Notes under the pieces: generated by a model
Databases searched by the model: none
Told to the model about the DNA's origin: nothing
The model's input: the letters and a program-made list of their open reading frames with translations, nothing else
From: Solirubrobacter deserti
GTDB lineage: Bacteria; Actinomycetota; Thermoleophilia; Solirubrobacterales; Solirubrobacteraceae
Assembly (NCBI RefSeq): GCF_027587175.1
Contig: NZ_JAPCID010000017.1
Coordinates: 1-64,000 of the forward strand
Reading direction: 5' to 3'
Length of the DNA stretch: 64,000 bases
Shown: positions 45,657-54,752 of the stretch, piece by piece
Layout of the letters: every line of letters begins with the position of its first letter
How positions within the stretch are numbered: position 1 is the first letter of the stretch
Position numbers and translations under genes: made by a program

Positions 45657-48338
45657 TCAGGCGAGGAGGGCGCGCAGCTCGCCGCGTGAAGTCACCCCGA
45701 GCTTGGGGAAGACGCGGTACAGGTGCGAGCCGACCGTGCGGTGCGAGAGGTAGAGCGTCGCGCCGATCTCGCGGTTGCTGAGGCCGTCGGCCGCCAGCCG
45801 GGCGATCTGCAGCTCCTGCGGTGTGAGCAGCTGCGACGCGTCGACCGGGCCGGCGTGCACGGACTCGCCGGCGGCCCGCAGCTCCTGGCGGGCGCGCTCC
45901 GCGAACGCCGTCATCCCGAGCGCCTGGAACGTCTCCCGCGCCCCGCGCAGCAGCGGGCGCGCTTCGTTGGTGCGCCGCCGGCGGTGCAGCCGCGCGCCGT
46001 GGGCGAGCTGGACGCGGGCGCGCAACGCGGGGAGGCCGGCGCACGCGGGCAGGGCCGCTTCGGCGGGCGCGTCTTCGTCGGCGAGCAGCGCGGCGTAGGC
46101 GGTCGCGGCGTGCAGGTGCGCGCTCGCGGCGGCCGCGCAGCCGAAGCGGACGATCGCGGCGAGCGCGTCGCGGTCGCCGGCGCGGTGCGCCGCTTCCGCG
46201 GCGTCGGCGACGACCCAGCGCGCGACGAACGCGCTGTGCCACGGCTGCGCGGGGTCGAGAATGGCGGTGAAGTGGACGAGCGCCTCGTCGGGGCGTTCGG
46301 CCGCCAGGTGCGCGGTGGCACGGGCCAGCTCCACGAGCGCGCGCATGCCGTCCGCGGCACCCGGCGGGAGCAGGGCGAGAGCCGCTTCGGCGAGCTCCGC
46401 GCCGCGCTCGGGGTCGCCGCGCAGGGCGGTCAGCGTGGCCTGGGCGGCCGTGGCCGAGACGGTCCACAGCGGCTGGGCCGTCTCGCGTGAGATCGCGGCG
46501 GCCTCGGTCGCCGCGGCCAGCGCCGCGCCCCAGTCGCCGGCGTAGACACCGCTCCAGGCGCGGCCGGCCAGCGCGGGGGCGAGCAGCCCGTAGCGGCCGC
46601 GCGCTCGCAGCCGCTCGATCGCGCGGTCGGCGATCACGACGCCGCGGTCGAACTCGCCGACCACGGCGGCCGAGACCGCGGCCAGGCGCAGCAGCTCGCT
46701 GGGGACGGCCTCCAGGTCCAGCGTGCGCAGCGCGTCGGCGACTTGCGCGCGGCTTCCCACCGGGTCGACGAGCGACTCCACGATGGTCCGCACGAGCGCC
46801 CCGGAGGCAAGCGTCCGGGCCAGCGCGACGATGCGCGCGCGGGTGGCGGCCGGGACGTCCGCCCACCAGCATCGGAACGCGACGGTCAGCAGCGCCTGGC
46901 CGCCGCGGACTGCGTCCCCCGCGGCCAGCAGCCCCTCGGTGCGCTCGAGGTAGACCTCGAACCACGCCGGGCTCGGCGCCTGCACGCGGGCGGCGTCGTG
47001 CAGCCAGCGCCGGCGCGCCTGGTCGGCCGGCCCGAGCGGGAGCAGGTCGGCGTCGGACAGCAGCTGCTCGACGAGGTCGCCGCGGCCGACCTCCAGCGCG
47101 ATCTCCGCCGCGTCCAGCAGCCGGCCGCCGCGCCGGATCGGGTCCGAGGTGAGCGTGCCCGCGCGGCCGAGCGTCTCGGCGGCGCTGATGACCGACCCGC
47201 GCGCGATCGCCGACCGGGCGAGCGTCGCGAGCTCGTCCGCGAGCGCGTCGTCGGGGGCCTCGACGCCGGCGACGCGGTGCCAGATCGCGCGCCCGGGTGA
47301 CGCGGCGAGGGTGTCGGCCAGCGCGGCGTGGACGGCGCGCCGGAGGCCGTCGGTGGCGCGCTGCGCGACCGCGGTGCGCACGAGCGGATGCGCGAACGCG
47401 ACGCGCAGCTCGTCGACCTCCAGCAGGCCCGCTTCGACCGCCGGGGTGAAGGCGGCGAGCGTGATCGGCTCCCCGGCGACCTCGCGCGCGGCCGCGAGCA
47501 CCTCGTCGAGCGCGGCCGGATCGCTGAGCGCCGCGACGAGCAGCGCGACGCGGGTGGTCGGCGGCAGGTCGGCGACGCGGGCGGAGAACGTCCGCTCCAG
47601 CCGGGTGGTGAGCGGCAGCCAGGCCGGGAGCGCCGGTTGGCCGACGCCGCGCGCCGCCTCCGACAGCAGCTCGACCAGCCCCAGCGGGTTGCCCGCCGCC
47701 TGCTCGAAGATCTGCCGCCGGACGGCCGGTGCGAGCGCCGGGTCGAGCGCGTGCAGCAGCGCGTCGGCGGCCTCGGGCGTGAGCGGCTGCAGCCGCCGCA
47801 TCGGCAGGCCGGCGCCGCGGATGCTGCGCGGGATCTCCTCGCGCGAGGTGATCAGCATGGCCACGGCGTCGGCTTCGATCCGCCGCGCGACGAACGCGAG
47901 CACCTCGCACGTCGGCGCGTCGACCCAGTGGGCGTCCTCGGCGACGACCACCACGGGGGAATGCTCGGCGACGTCGCCAAGCAGCGTCAGCAGCGCGAGG
48001 CCGGCGCGGTAGGCATCGACGGGGCCTTCGTCGGCGCCGAGCGCCGCCTCCAGCGCGGACCGCTGGGGACCGGGCAGCCGCGCGAGCTCCCCCAGCACCG
48101 GCCACACGAGCTGGTGCAGGCCTGAGTACGGGAACGCCGCATCGGTGCGGACGCCGGTCGTGGTCAGCACGGTCGAGCCCAGCTCCCGGGCGTGCCGGAT
48201 CGTCGCTTTCGCGAGCGTGCTCTTGCCGATGCCCGGCTCTCCGTGGAAGACGAGCGCGCCGCCCCGCTCCTGTGCTGACACGAGCAACTCGGTGATGAGC
48301 GCGAGCTCCGTCTCGCGACCGAGCAAACGGTCAGCCAT
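45657..48338 (-). CDS. Large LuxR regulator (LAL/MalT type) with AAA ATPase domain
   Basis: 893 residues. Walker A FHGEPGIGKST (about 33-43), Walker B-like VVVVAEDAHWVD (about 124-135), then a long helical, TPR-like middle and a C-terminal LuxR HTH (about 830-893: LLTPQELQIARLAADGLSNR then EIGATLYLSHRTVGSHLYRV). LAL proteins switch on target operons when an inducer and ATP bind. ATG 48338 is chosen because it starts with the normal ADRLLGRETEL; the frame is open upstream only as a shadow of the divergent gene. Only 22 bp separate it from the divergent LAL gene. Confidence 0.93.
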   Translation of the reverse strand: MADRLLGRETELALITELLVSAQERGGALVFHGEPGIGKSTLAKATIRHARELGSTVLTTTGVRTDAAFPYSGLHQLVWPVLGELARLPGPQRSALEAALGADEGPVDAYRAGLALLTLLGDVAEHSPVVVVAEDAHWVDAPTCEVLAFVARRIEADAVAMLITSREEIPRSIRGAGLPMRRLQPLTPEAADALLHALDPALAPAVRRQIFEQAAGNPLGLVELLSEAARGVGQPALPAWLPLTTRLERTFSARVADLPPTTRVALLVAALSDPAALDEVLAAAREVAGEPITLAAFTPAVEAGLLEVDELRVAFAHPLVRTAVAQRATDGLRRAVHAALADTLAASPGRAIWHRVAGVEAPDDALADELATLARSAIARGSVISAAETLGRAGTLTSDPIRRGGRLLDAAEIALEVGRGDLVEQLLSDADLLPLGPADQARRRWLHDAARVQAPSPAWFEVYLERTEGLLAAGDAVRGGQALLTVAFRCWWADVPAATRARIVALARTLASGALVRTIVESLVDPVGSRAQVADALRTLDLEAVPSELLRLAAVSAAVVGEFDRGVVIADRAIERLRARGRYGLLAPALAGRAWSGVYAGDWGAALAAATEAAAISRETAQPLWTVSATAAQATLTALRGDPERGAELAEAALALLPPGAADGMRALVELARATAHLAAERPDEALVHFTAILDPAQPWHSAFVARWVVADAAEAAHRAGDRDALAAIVRFGCAAAASAHLHAATAYAALLADEDAPAEAALPACAGLPALRARVQLAHGARLHRRRRTNEARPLLRGARETFQALGMTAFAERARQELRAAGESVHAGPVDASQLLTPQELQIARLAADGLSNREIGATLYLSHRTVGSHLYRVFPKLGVTSRGELRALLA

Positions 48339-48360
48339 CGAACCGGTAGATTCGCGCCCC

Positions 48361-51300
48361 GTGACAGGACGATTTCGCGGGCGCGACGACGAGCTGGCGG
48401 GCCTGTCCGGGTTGATCGCCGACGCGGTCGCCGGGCACGGTGCGGTCGTCGCGATCGAAGGCGTCGCGGGCATCGGCAAGTCGCGCCTGGTCTTCGAGGC
48501 CGTGGCCATCGCGCGCCGCAACGGCGTGCGCGTCGCGGCCGCGGCGGCGGCCTTCCCGGGCGAGCCGACGCCGCTCGGCGTCCTGCTGCGCGCACTCGGC
48601 GAGGTGATCGAGCCTGGCGAGCTCGACGCGCACCGCGGCCGTCCCGACGAGCGCCTGTGGGTGCTGCAGGAGCTCGAGGCCCGGCTCGAGGCGGCAGCTC
48701 TGGAGGCGCCGCTGCTGATCGCGCTCGACGACGTGCACTGGGCCGACCCGCAGAGCCTCGACGCCGTCGCGCGGCTCGCCGCCGCGCTGGCCGCGCTGCC
48801 GGTCGTCTGGCTCGTCGCCTACCGCCCCACGGAGCTGGACGGGCGGCTGGAGCAGCTGCGCGGCGACCGCATCCGCCTGCAGCCGCTCGCGCCCGAAGCG
48901 GTCGCCGCGATCGTGCGCGACACGGTGCGCGCGGAGCCCGGCCCGCGCCTGCTCAGCGGCGCGCACGGCACCGGCGGCAACCCGCACGCGCTCGCCGAGT
49001 TCCTCGCGGGCGCGCTCGAGGAGGACCTGCTGACCCGCGCCGACGGCACCGCCGAGCTGGCGTCCGCCGCGCTGCCCGCCCGCGTCCGCGACCACATGCG
49101 TGACCGCCTCGCCCGCTTGTCGCCGCCGGCCCGCGAGGTGGTGGAGGCCGCGGCCGTGCTCGGCCGGCGCAGCGAACCGGGCGCGGTGGCCGCGCTGGTC
49201 GGCGATGCGGAGGCGGTGGGGCGCGGCGAGGTCGCGGCGGCGGGCGGCCGCGAAGCGGTGGGCGGCGGCGATGCGGCCGGCCGCGACGCGGCGGACGGCG
49301 ACCACGGCCTCGTGGCGGGGGTCGACGGGCTCGCGGGGGGGGGTGTGGTGGGCGTCGGAGGCGAAGCGCACACGTTCGGGGAGGAGCTGGTGCAAGCAGC
49401 CGTGCTGGACACGCTCGACGGCGAGCGGCGCCGGGCGCTCGAGCGGCGTGCGGTGGACGTGATGCTCGCGCGCGGCGCGACGCCCGCCGCGGTCGGGTCG
49501 CGGCTCGCGGCGGCCGCCACGGCCGGGGGCGCGCGCGCCACCGCGCTCCTGCTCGACGCGGCGCGTGTGCTCGGGCCCTCCGACCCTGCCGGCGCGGCCG
49601 ATCTCAGCCGGCGCGGGTACGAGCTGTGCGCGGACGACGGTCCGTCCCGCGCCGGGCTCGCGGCCGAGACGACGCTGCTGCTCAACGCCGCCAACCGCGG
49701 GCACGAGGCGCGGGAGTTCGCGGCGACGACGCTGGACGGGTTGCTCTCGCCGGTCGACCAGGCCGAGCTGCTGCTGCAGGTGGCATGGATGTTCACCATC
49801 TCGCCCGCCGATCAGGTGGCAGCGGCCGAGCAAGGGCTCGCGCTCGACGGCATCCCGGACCCGTTGCGGGCGCGGCTGTACGCGGCGCTGATCGTCGGGC
49901 TCGGCACCGCGGGCCGCCCGGAGGACGCGGCCGACGTGCTGCCCGAGGCGCTCGCGGTCGGCCGGCGGGTCGGGGGCGCGCAGGCCGAGTACGACAACGC
50001 CACGGCCGAGGGCTTCGTGCTGATCGCGACGGGCCGCTACGCCGAGACGATGGAGCTGATCGAGGCCGGGACCGCCGCGGCGGCGGGCGACCCGATGAAG
50101 CTGTGGCTGTGGCAGCACTGGCGCAGTGACATCCTCGTGCTGCTCGACCGCATCGACGAGGCGATGCCGCTGCTCGTCCAGGAGGTGGCGAACGCGCTGC
50201 GCACGGGGCAGGCGTGGGACGCGCAGCTCTACGAGCAGCGCCGTGGCCGGCTGCTGTTCCTCACCGGCCAGACGCTGGAGGCCCTGGCCGTGCTGGAAGG
50301 GCTCTACGACGCGGGCGACGGCACCGACGTGCCGGGCCCCGACGCGACCGCGATCGTCGGCCTCGGCCGCGCCGCGATCCACGCCGGCGACAGCGAGCAG
50401 ACGCGCGTCGCCACGCAGCTCGCGCGCAAGATGCTGGGCGCGTCGGTGCCCGAGGTATGCCGCCAGGGCGCGCTGCTGCTCGCGCTGCTCGGCCTCGCCG
50501 AGGACGACGAGGACCAGCTTCGGGCCGGGCTCGGCGCGCTCACCGGCGACGGCGGCGCGCTGCACATGCCCACCGTGCTCGTCGACCCGGCGATCGGCCC
50601 GTATGTCGTGCGCGCGGCGCTGCGCGCGGACGACACGGCGCTCGCGCGGCGGGCCGTCGAGTGGCAGGAGCGCCTCGCGCGGCTGAACCCCGGCGTCGTC
50701 TCGATCGCGGGCGCGGTCCTGCACGCTCGCGCGCTCCTCCACGGCGCGCCGGTCCAGGCGCTCGCCGAAACCGTCGCCACCCTGCGCGAGAGCCCGCGCC
50801 CGCCGCTGCTCGCCTCCGCCGTCGAGGACCTGGGCGTCGCGCACGCCCGCGCGGGGGACGACACAGCCGCCATCGCCGCGCTCGACGAGGCCCTGCGGCT
50901 GTGGAGCGCGTTCGACTCGAGCTGGGACGCCGCGCGGGTGCGACGGCGCCTGCGCCGGCTCGGCGTCCAGCGCCGGCCCGCCGCCGGCGCCCGCACCGAC
51001 GGATGGGAGCAGCTGACCGAGTCCGAGATGGCGGTCGCGCGGCTGGTCGCGTCCGGACTCACCAACCGCGAGGCGGCCGGGCGGCTGTTCGTCTCCCCGC
51101 ACACGGTCAGCACGCACCTGCGGCGGGCGTTCGCCAAGCTCGGCATCCGCTCGCGGGTCGAGCTCGTGCACCTGGTGGCCGAGCAGTCGCCCGCGCTGCC
51201 GTGGGACAAGCTGACGCCGGCCGAGACCCGCGTGGCCGAGCTGGTCGCCGCTGGCCTGAGCAACCAGGCCGTCGCGCAGCGGCTCGTGGTCTCGACCAAC

Positions 51301-51402
51301 ACCGTCACCACGCACCTGCGGCGCATCTACGCGAAGCTCGGGGTCCGCACCCGCACGGAGCTCGCCGCCGCAAGATCGAATGGCCATCACGGCCGACCTT
51401 GA
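48361..51402 (+). CDS. Giant LuxR regulator with two tandem C-terminal LuxR HTH domains
   Basis: 1013 residues. Walker A EGVAGIGKSR (about 33-42), Walker B LLIALDDVHWAD (about 118-129), NTPase sensor region, then a Gly/Ala-rich low-complexity insert (about 279-340) containing a run of nine G at 49335-49343, a helical TPR-like middle, and two complete HTH domains: LTESEMAVARLVASGLTNRE... (about 885-945) and LTPAETRVAELVAAGLSNQA... (about 951-1005). One HTH is the rule, so the duplicate is unusual. The GTG start lies 22 bp from the divergent LAL gene; leaderless translation is likely. Target genes unknown. Confidence 0.92.
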   Translation: MTGRFRGRDDELAGLSGLIADAVAGHGAVVAIEGVAGIGKSRLVFEAVAIARRNGVRVAAAAAAFPGEPTPLGVLLRALGEVIEPGELDAHRGRPDERLWVLQELEARLEAAALEAPLLIALDDVHWADPQSLDAVARLAAALAALPVVWLVAYRPTELDGRLEQLRGDRIRLQPLAPEAVAAIVRDTVRAEPGPRLLSGAHGTGGNPHALAEFLAGALEEDLLTRADGTAELASAALPARVRDHMRDRLARLSPPAREVVEAAAVLGRRSEPGAVAALVGDAEAVGRGEVAAAGGREAVGGGDAAGRDAADGDHGLVAGVDGLAGGGVVGVGGEAHTFGEELVQAAVLDTLDGERRRALERRAVDVMLARGATPAAVGSRLAAAATAGGARATALLLDAARVLGPSDPAGAADLSRRGYELCADDGPSRAGLAAETTLLLNAANRGHEAREFAATTLDGLLSPVDQAELLLQVAWMFTISPADQVAAAEQGLALDGIPDPLRARLYAALIVGLGTAGRPEDAADVLPEALAVGRRVGGAQAEYDNATAEGFVLIATGRYAETMELIEAGTAAAAGDPMKLWLWQHWRSDILVLLDRIDEAMPLLVQEVANALRTGQAWDAQLYEQRRGRLLFLTGQTLEALAVLEGLYDAGDGTDVPGPDATAIVGLGRAAIHAGDSEQTRVATQLARKMLGASVPEVCRQGALLLALLGLAEDDEDQLRAGLGALTGDGGALHMPTVLVDPAIGPYVVRAALRADDTALARRAVEWQERLARLNPGVVSIAGAVLHARALLHGAPVQALAETVATLRESPRPPLLASAVEDLGVAHARAGDDTAAIAALDEALRLWSAFDSSWDAARVRRRLRRLGVQRRPAAGARTDGWEQLTESEMAVARLVASGLTNREAAGRLFVSPHTVSTHLRRAFAKLGIRSRVELVHLVAEQSPALPWDKLTPAETRVAELVAAGLSNQAVAQRLVVSTNTVTTHLRRIYAKLGVRTRTELAAARSNGHHGRP

Positions 51403-51477
51403 CGGCCCGGCGGCTCGGCGTCATCGCACGATCTGGTGACGTCGACGCCTCAGGCGGCGCGGTCAGCGCTTGAACAC

Positions 51478-51511
51478 GGTGGGCCGGGTCTGTCCAGGAG
51501 CCCGGCCCACC
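51478..51511. terminator. Terminator hairpin, perfect 11-bp stem
   Basis: GGTGGGCCGGG (51478-51488) and CCCGGCCCACC (51501-51511) pair exactly around a 12-nt loop. It lies 75 bp after the large luxR gene and before the convergent hxlR. The remaining bases between 51403 and 51641 show nothing else. Confidence 0.75.
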
Positions 51512-51641
51512 GCATCAATGCCCGTCGGCCGCCGCGGGAGGAGAGAGTTCGCGACGAGCGACGAGGACCATGATGTCCGCAAACGCTTGCGGCGACCATC
51601 GACCCGTGGTCGGTAATGAAGCGACCGGCGGTCGACTCGGA

Positions 51642-52136
51642 TCAGGAGAGCGGCGTGAGCAGCCGGTGCGGGCGCCGCAGCGCGACGCTGATCGGGTCCG
51701 TGCGGACGACGACCGGCGTCCCGCTGCCCGGCCGCGTCTCGATGTCCGTCGGTGGCGGCGCGGTGCCGCACGTCGGACAGGCGCCGTCGTGTGCGAGCTC
51801 GGTCCCGCAGGTGGCATGCGCGAACAGGCGGACGGGACCGTCGGCGACGAGGTGGCGCTCGCCCCACTGCATGAGCTGGTGGACGATCGGCCACAGCTCG
51901 CGGCCGGCGTCGGTGAGCGCGTAGGGATCGCGCTGCACGATGCCGGCCTCCGCAAGCCGCGCGAGGCGCTGCGTCAGGACCGCGCGCGGGATGTCCAGGT
52001 GCGCCTGCAGGTCCGTGAAGCGCGTCACGCCGAAGAACAGGTCACGGACGATCAGCAACGTCCAGCGCTCGCCGACGACCTCGAGGGAGCGGGCGAGCGC
52101 GCAGGCCTGGGTCTCGTACTCGCGGGGAAGGGCCAT
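51642..52136 (-). CDS. HxlR-family transcriptional regulator with C-terminal zinc-ribbon-like tail
   Basis: 164 residues. The HxlR winged helix occupies about 8-100 (CALARSLEVVGERWTLLIVR, FTDLQAHLDIPRAVLTQRLA, with the start-region Cys at residue 12). After it, HATCGTELAHDGACPTCG (about 106-123) places three Cys like a small metal-binding knuckle. HxlR proteins sense electrophiles or aldehydes through Cys. Divergent from an MFS transporter over an inverted repeat, so it likely controls that gene. Confidence 0.9.
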   Translation of the reverse strand: MALPREYETQACALARSLEVVGERWTLLIVRDLFFGVTRFTDLQAHLDIPRAVLTQRLARLAEAGIVQRDPYALTDAGRELWPIVHQLMQWGERHLVADGPVRLFAHATCGTELAHDGACPTCGTAPPPTDIETRPGSGTPVVVRTDPISVALRRPHRLLTPLS

Positions 52137-52154
52137 CGCGCAACCACCCTACCG

Positions 52155-52172
52155 GTTCAGTCAATGAACTGA
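52155..52172. promoter_or_regulatory. Inverted repeat between hxlR and the MFS gene
   Basis: GTTCA-GTCAA-TGAAC (52155-52169), with the overlapping TCAGT...ACTGA (52157-52172), gives dyad symmetry in the 49-bp gap, about 19 bp from the regulator start and 14 bp from the transporter start. Likely HxlR binding site. Confidence 0.6.
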
Positions 52173-52185
52173 TAGCGTCGCGGCC

Positions 52186-53406
52186 ATGTCCACGAGCCGG
52201 CCCTGGTGGCGCAGCCCGACCGTCATCGTCGTCGCGGGCTGTCTGATCGCGATCATCACGTTCGGCGTGCGGACGAGCTTCGGCTTGTTCACGGCGCCGC
52301 TGACCGACCTGCGCGGCTGGGACCGCGAGGCCTTCGCGCTCGCGATCGCGATCCAGAATCTGCTCTGGGGCCTCGGCCAGCCGTTCGCGGGCGCCGTTGC
52401 CGACCGCTACGGCGCCGGCCGTGTGCTCGCCACCGGCGGGCTCGTGTACGCGCTCGGCGTGGCGTTGATGGCGTTCAGCACGTCGCCGGGCGCGCTGACG
52501 GTGACGGGCGGCGTGCTCGTCGGCCTGGGCGTCGCGGGCGGCTCGTTCACGATCGTGATCGCCGCCTTCGCGCGGCTGGTCGAGCCGTCCCGGCGCTCGT
52601 GGGCGATGGGCCTCGCGACCGCCGCGGGCTCGATGGGCCAGTTCCTGTTCGCCCCGCTCGGCCAGGGCTTCATCGACGCCTACGGCGCGGAGACGGCGCT
52701 GATCCTGCTCTCGTGCACGTTGCTGGTGGTGCCGCTGCTGGCGCGCTCGCTGACCGGGCGCGGCGACGACGTCGACGAGCCGGGCTCCGAGCACCTGTCC
52801 GCGCGCGGGGCGCTCAGCGCCGCCGTCCGGCACCCGAGCTACCTGCTGCTCACCAGCGGCTTCTTCGTCTGCGGCTTCCACATCGCGTTCATCACCACGC
52901 ACCTGCCGCCGTACCTCACCGACCAAGGGCTGAGCAAGGGCCTGGCCGCCTGGTCGCTGTCGCTGATCGGCCTGTTCAACGTGATCGGGGCGTACTCGTC
53001 CGGCATCCTCGGCGGCCGCCACCCGCGCCGGCTGCTGCTGAGCGGGATCTACCTCGGGCGCGGCGTCGCCTTCGCGATCTTCCTGCTGATGCCGCCCACC
53101 ACGGGGAGCGTGCTGCTGTTCTCGGCGCTGATCGGGCTGCTGTGGCTCTCGACCGTGCCGCTCACCTCCGGCCTGGTGGCGCTGATGTTCGGGACGCGCC
53201 ACGTGGGCATGCTGTTCGGCGTGGTCTTCCTCTCGCACCAGGTCGGAGCGTTCATCGGCGCGCTGCTGGGCGGGACCATCTACGAGGCCAGCGGCAGCTA
53301 CGACGTGATGTGGATCATCTGCATCGCGCTGAGCGTCGCGGCGGCGCTCGTCCACCTCCCGATCCGCGAGCGCAGCGCGGGGGCGCTCGCACCGAGCGCG
53401 GCGTGA
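52186..53406 (+). CDS. MFS transporter (monocarboxylate/oxalate-formate-like)
   Basis: 406 residues with about twelve membrane segments. FGVRTSFGLFTAPLTDLRGW (about 27-46) and QNLLWGLGQPFAGAVADRYG (about 58-77) match the OFA/MCT-type group, transporters of small carboxylates. The middle loop (about 190-205) is short and acidic. No functional residues for a particular substrate can be named. Controlled probably by the divergent HxlR protein. Its stop overlaps a 47-residue membrane ORF. Confidence 0.88.
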   Translation: MSTSRPWWRSPTVIVVAGCLIAIITFGVRTSFGLFTAPLTDLRGWDREAFALAIAIQNLLWGLGQPFAGAVADRYGAGRVLATGGLVYALGVALMAFSTSPGALTVTGGVLVGLGVAGGSFTIVIAAFARLVEPSRRSWAMGLATAAGSMGQFLFAPLGQGFIDAYGAETALILLSCTLLVVPLLARSLTGRGDDVDEPGSEHLSARGALSAAVRHPSYLLLTSGFFVCGFHIAFITTHLPPYLTDQGLSKGLAAWSLSLIGLFNVIGAYSSGILGGRHPRRLLLSGIYLGRGVAFAIFLLMPPTTGSVLLFSALIGLLWLSTVPLTSGLVALMFGTRHVGMLFGVVFLSHQVGAFIGALLGGTIYEASGSYDVMWIICIALSVAAALVHLPIRERSAGALAPSAA

Positions 53407-53546
53407 CGCGCGAGCGCGTCATGTACCTGCTCGTCGGCCTGCTGCTGACCGGCGTGAGCTTCCTCGGCGTGCTCTACCAGGTGAACGAGTCGATGGGCGC
53501 CTCGGCTGACGGCTCGGTGCCGCAGCTGATGTGCCCGCTGCACTAG
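53403..53546 (+). CDS. 47-residue single-pass membrane microprotein coupled to the MFS transporter
   Basis: GTG 53403 overlaps the transporter stop (GTGA). The product has a basic start (VTRERV), one hydrophobic helix (MYLLVGLLLTGVSFLGVLY) and a polar tail ending PQLMCPLH. Small membrane proteins coupled to transporters can act as accessory subunits. Its stop overlaps the stop of the convergent gene. The clean helix and the coupling support a real gene. Confidence 0.6.
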   Translation: MTRERVMYLLVGLLLTGVSFLGVLYQVNESMGASADGSVPQLMCPLH

Positions 53547-54727
53547 TAGCGCCAGCGGATCAGCCGGTGGTCGGTGACCGCGACCAGCTCCCGCTCGGGC
53601 ACGTGCTGGTGGGTCGGGGCGAAGCCGTCGATCCGGTGCACGCGGGCGCCGTCCCGGACGTCCCACACCTCGAGGCCCGCGGGCGCAGCGGCGAACAAGC
53701 GCTCGCCGTCGCCGAAGAAGCGGCCGGCGGGGCCGGCGAACGCGGTGAGCTCGCTGCCGTCGGCGGCGTCGAACACCCGCGCCCCGTCGACCATCCAGTC
53801 CTCGTCCTCGCCGATGCCGCTGATCGCCACACGCTCGGCGTCGAGCCAGCACAGGCTGCGGTTCCAGTAGTGGGCGCGCCAGGCGAGCCGGCGCAGCTGC
53901 GGCTCGGCCTCGAGATCGACGTCCCACACGCTGGGCACGCCGTGCGGGTGCCATACCCAGCCGTCGTCGAGCACCCGCGCGCCGTCCGGGCTGACGAGCA
54001 GCCGGCCGTGGAAGTAGTCCAGCTGCGGGCGTCCGCCGGACATGAGCGCGTCACCGGTGTGCAGGTCGAGCGCTTCGAGCCGGTTCCAGCCCGTGCGGTG
54101 CAGGGCGACGGTCCGCCCTTGGTGCTCGACGAACGCGAACGAGAACGGGACGGTCTCGGCGTGGTAGTCGCCGCCGTCCAGCTCCGCGACGGATGCGCCC
54201 GAGCTGAGGTCGTAGACGCGGCCGACATGGCCGAAGTCGTGGACGATCGCGGCGAACGCGCCGTCACGGGAGGCGTGCAGGCGCGCCGTGAGCGCGTGGC
54301 CCGCCCACGGCTCGCGCGGCGGCTCGGCCGGCGGGCGCTCGACCACGCACACCGGCTCGACCGCCTCGCCGGTCAGCCGGAACAACGCGCCGTCGGTGCG
54401 CGCGATCAACCACCCGCCGCCGACCGACGCCAGGTCGAGCACCTCGTCCGCGGGCCACGGCAGCGGCGTCTCGCGCAAATCCACCTCGAACGGCTCGGGC
54501 CGCGCCTTGACCTCCGGCGCGCCGTATCCGCCGTCGAGGTCGGCCTCCTCCTGGATCCAGGCGCGTTGCTCGTCGGAGACGGAGACGAGCTCGACCGGCT
54601 GCCCCGCCCGGCTGCGCGCGGAGCAGCTGACGCACAGCCACTTGGCCTCCAGGCCCACGCCCGTGTACCAGCGGTGATAGGCGACGTCCGTCGGCGCCGC
54701 GGCGAGATGGGGACAGACGTCGGCCAC
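53543..54727 (-). CDS. Unknown protein, possible beta-propeller, N-terminal Cys cluster
   Basis: 394 residues. The N-terminus VADVCPHLAAAPTDVAYHRW and WLCVSCSARSR has Cys at about 5, 36 and 39 with a nearby His, a possible metal site. From about 95 on, repeated strands with Asp/Gly turns and GxxVWDV or GRVYDLSSG-like endings (SVWDVDLE, EVWDVRDG, RVFDAADG) suggest WD40-like blades, about six. No signal peptide. The GTG start is 25 bp from the divergent 2H gene. I do not recognise a named family. Confidence 0.65.
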   Translation of the reverse strand: MADVCPHLAAAPTDVAYHRWYTGVGLEAKWLCVSCSARSRAGQPVELVSVSDEQRAWIQEEADLDGGYGAPEVKARPEPFEVDLRETPLPWPADEVLDLASVGGGWLIARTDGALFRLTGEAVEPVCVVERPPAEPPREPWAGHALTARLHASRDGAFAAIVHDFGHVGRVYDLSSGASVAELDGGDYHAETVPFSFAFVEHQGRTVALHRTGWNRLEALDLHTGDALMSGGRPQLDYFHGRLLVSPDGARVLDDGWVWHPHGVPSVWDVDLEAEPQLRRLAWRAHYWNRSLCWLDAERVAISGIGEDEDWMVDGARVFDAADGSELTAFAGPAGRFFGDGERLFAAAPAGLEVWDVRDGARVHRIDGFAPTHQHVPERELVAVTDHRLIRWRY

Positions 54728-54752
54728 GGCCGCCGATGCTAGTCGTAGGCGG

